NCBI GenBank assembly: GCA_030591405.1 | Contig: JAUVBC010000156.1 | Coordinates: 1-5,746 of the forward strand | Reading direction: 5' to 3' | DNA length: 5,746 nucleotides | Source: Candidatus Zixiibacteriota bacterium | GTDB lineage: Bacteria; Zixibacteria; MSB-5A5; GN15; PGXB01 | Shown: one piece after another, positions 5,254-5,746 of the stretch | Layout: the number at the start of each line of letters is the position of its first letter | How positions within the stretch are numbered: position 1 is the first letter of the stretch | The notes under the pieces: generated by a model | Database searches by the model: none | The model's input: only the letters and a program-made list of their open reading frames with translations | What the model was told of the DNA's origin: nothing | Position numbers and translations under genes: made by a program

Positions 5254-5282
5254 AAAAAAACCCGCCACCCGGCGGGTTTTTT
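5254..5282. terminator. Bidirectional intrinsic terminator between rplS and the convergent gene
   Basis: CCCGCC (5261-5266) pairs with GGCGGG (5271-5276) around the loop ACCC. Seven A precede the stem (5254-5260) and six T follow it (5277-5282). Read on the + strand it ends the rplS operon. Read on the - strand the A-tract becomes a U-tract after the same stem, so it also ends the convergent gene, whose stop codon lies 5 bases beyond the T-tract. Confidence 0.93.
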
Positions 5283-5287
5283 AGTAT

Positions 5288-5746
5288 CTATCTTATATCG
5301 GGTTGTTTGGGTGGACTAATTGGTAATTGCCTATTATAATTCAATGAAAGTGTGTCCCCACCCTGAATTGAATATATGATCAAAAACGAATCAATAGTAT
5401 TACTCATTATATTTTTCTTCTCATCAAAATATTTTCTCAATTCTGTATAGGTCACTCCAGATTTTAGACCTACCCTTTTGGCTAATTGGCTCCTTAAAGA
5501 ATCATATGACTTTTTTACTTGAGCATCAAAATTTATTTTCCAGTTTTTAAAACTGATTTCTGTCAAACGATAAGATATATAGGGTGATTTAGATTCAGGG
5601 TCTTCCGATTTTAATGCTGGCATTATATAATAAATTATAATAGCCGCAAACACGGCGGCCAATACTGTCCCAATAACAGATTGTGTAATTCCCCAGAAAA
5701 AATTAGCAGGTAATTTCCATCTTAAGTTACCGATCCAGTTTGTTAT
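5288..5746 (-). CDS. Unrecognised protein with one N-terminal membrane segment (5' end outside window)
   Basis: Reading on the - strand, the frame is open from the window edge to TAG at 5288-5290, giving 152 visible residues. No start codon preceded by a ribosome site is evident, so the beginning probably lies just outside; a TTG at 5662 falls inside the hydrophobic segment and is not a credible start. Residues about 17-42 (FWGITQSVIGTVLAAVFAAIIIYY) form one strong transmembrane helix, preceded by a short basic stretch with Arg9 and Lys11. The following 105 or so residues are soluble, with a charged helix-prone part (KKSYDSLRSQLAKRVGL, YTELRKYFDEKKN) and a tail rich in Pro (QLPISPPKQPDIR). 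By the positive-inside rule the C-terminal part would be outside the cytoplasm. I recognise no family. The region looks AT-richer than the operon and its orientation is opposite, so it is a separate transcription unit. Confidence 0.7.
   Translation of the reverse strand: MTNWIGNLRWKLPANFFWGITQSVIGTVLAAVFAAIIIYYIMPALKSEDPESKSPYISYRLTEISFKNWKINFDAQVKKSYDSLRSQLAKRVGLKSGVTYTELRKYFDEKKNIMSNTIDSFLIIYSIQGGDTLSLNYNRQLPISPPKQPDIR

Noticed and set aside
5288..5662. TTG at 5662 as the start of the - strand gene
   Set aside because: It lies in the middle of the transmembrane helix and the frame continues open to the window edge.

Overview
This is a conserved bacterial housekeeping locus: part of the rpe region followed by the classic SRP/ribosome-maturation cluster ffh-rpsP-khpA-rimM-trmD-rplS. 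All of it is on the + strand up to about position 5160, and a convergent fragment of an unrecognised membrane protein follows on the - strand. The gene order alone does not fix the phylum. Moderate GC, a PASTA-repeat protein next to rpe, a Lys/Ala-rich tail on L19 and a TrmD whose GHYxGVDER loop lacks the usual Glu fit an uncultured lineage of the FCB group (Zixibacteria-like). That placement is inference and weakly supported.

Layout. Positions 1-498 encode the C-terminal 165 residues of a protein built of PASTA repeats, cut by the window edge. Eleven bases later comes rpe (510-1214), ribulose-phosphate 3-epimerase, with an insert of about 21 residues. An 85-base gap carries a plausible sigma70-type promoter and a short reading frame with its own strong Shine-Dalgarno (SD) sequence; this overlaps the start of ffh (1300-2628). 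A strong hairpin covers the last codons of ffh. Then come rpsP (2653-3012), khpA (3081-3311), rimM (3312-3854), trmD (3844-4590) and rplS (4633-5157). The operon ends at a bidirectional intrinsic terminator (5254-5282), shared with the convergent gene at 5288-5746.

How the genes work together. Ffh is the protein of the signal recognition particle, which targets nascent membrane proteins. S16 and RimM belong to 30S assembly, KhpA is a small KH-domain RNA-binding protein, TrmD makes m1G37 in tRNA and prevents +1 frameshifting, and L19 sits at the 30S/50S interface. Spacing is tight: khpA and rimM abut with no spacer, in the same frame, and rimM and trmD overlap by 11 bases. This implies one polycistronic message with translational coupling. 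Three successive genes (rpsP, khpA, rimM) start with TTG, GTG and TTG.

No defence system, mobile element, CRISPR array, tRNA or rRNA is visible, and I found no clearly new biological system. The points worth a second look are local: the uORF at ffh, the hairpin at the ffh/rpsP junction, the single stop codon between khpA and rimM, the insert in Rpe, the Leu in the TrmD cofactor loop, and a protein-like antisense frame just after rplS.
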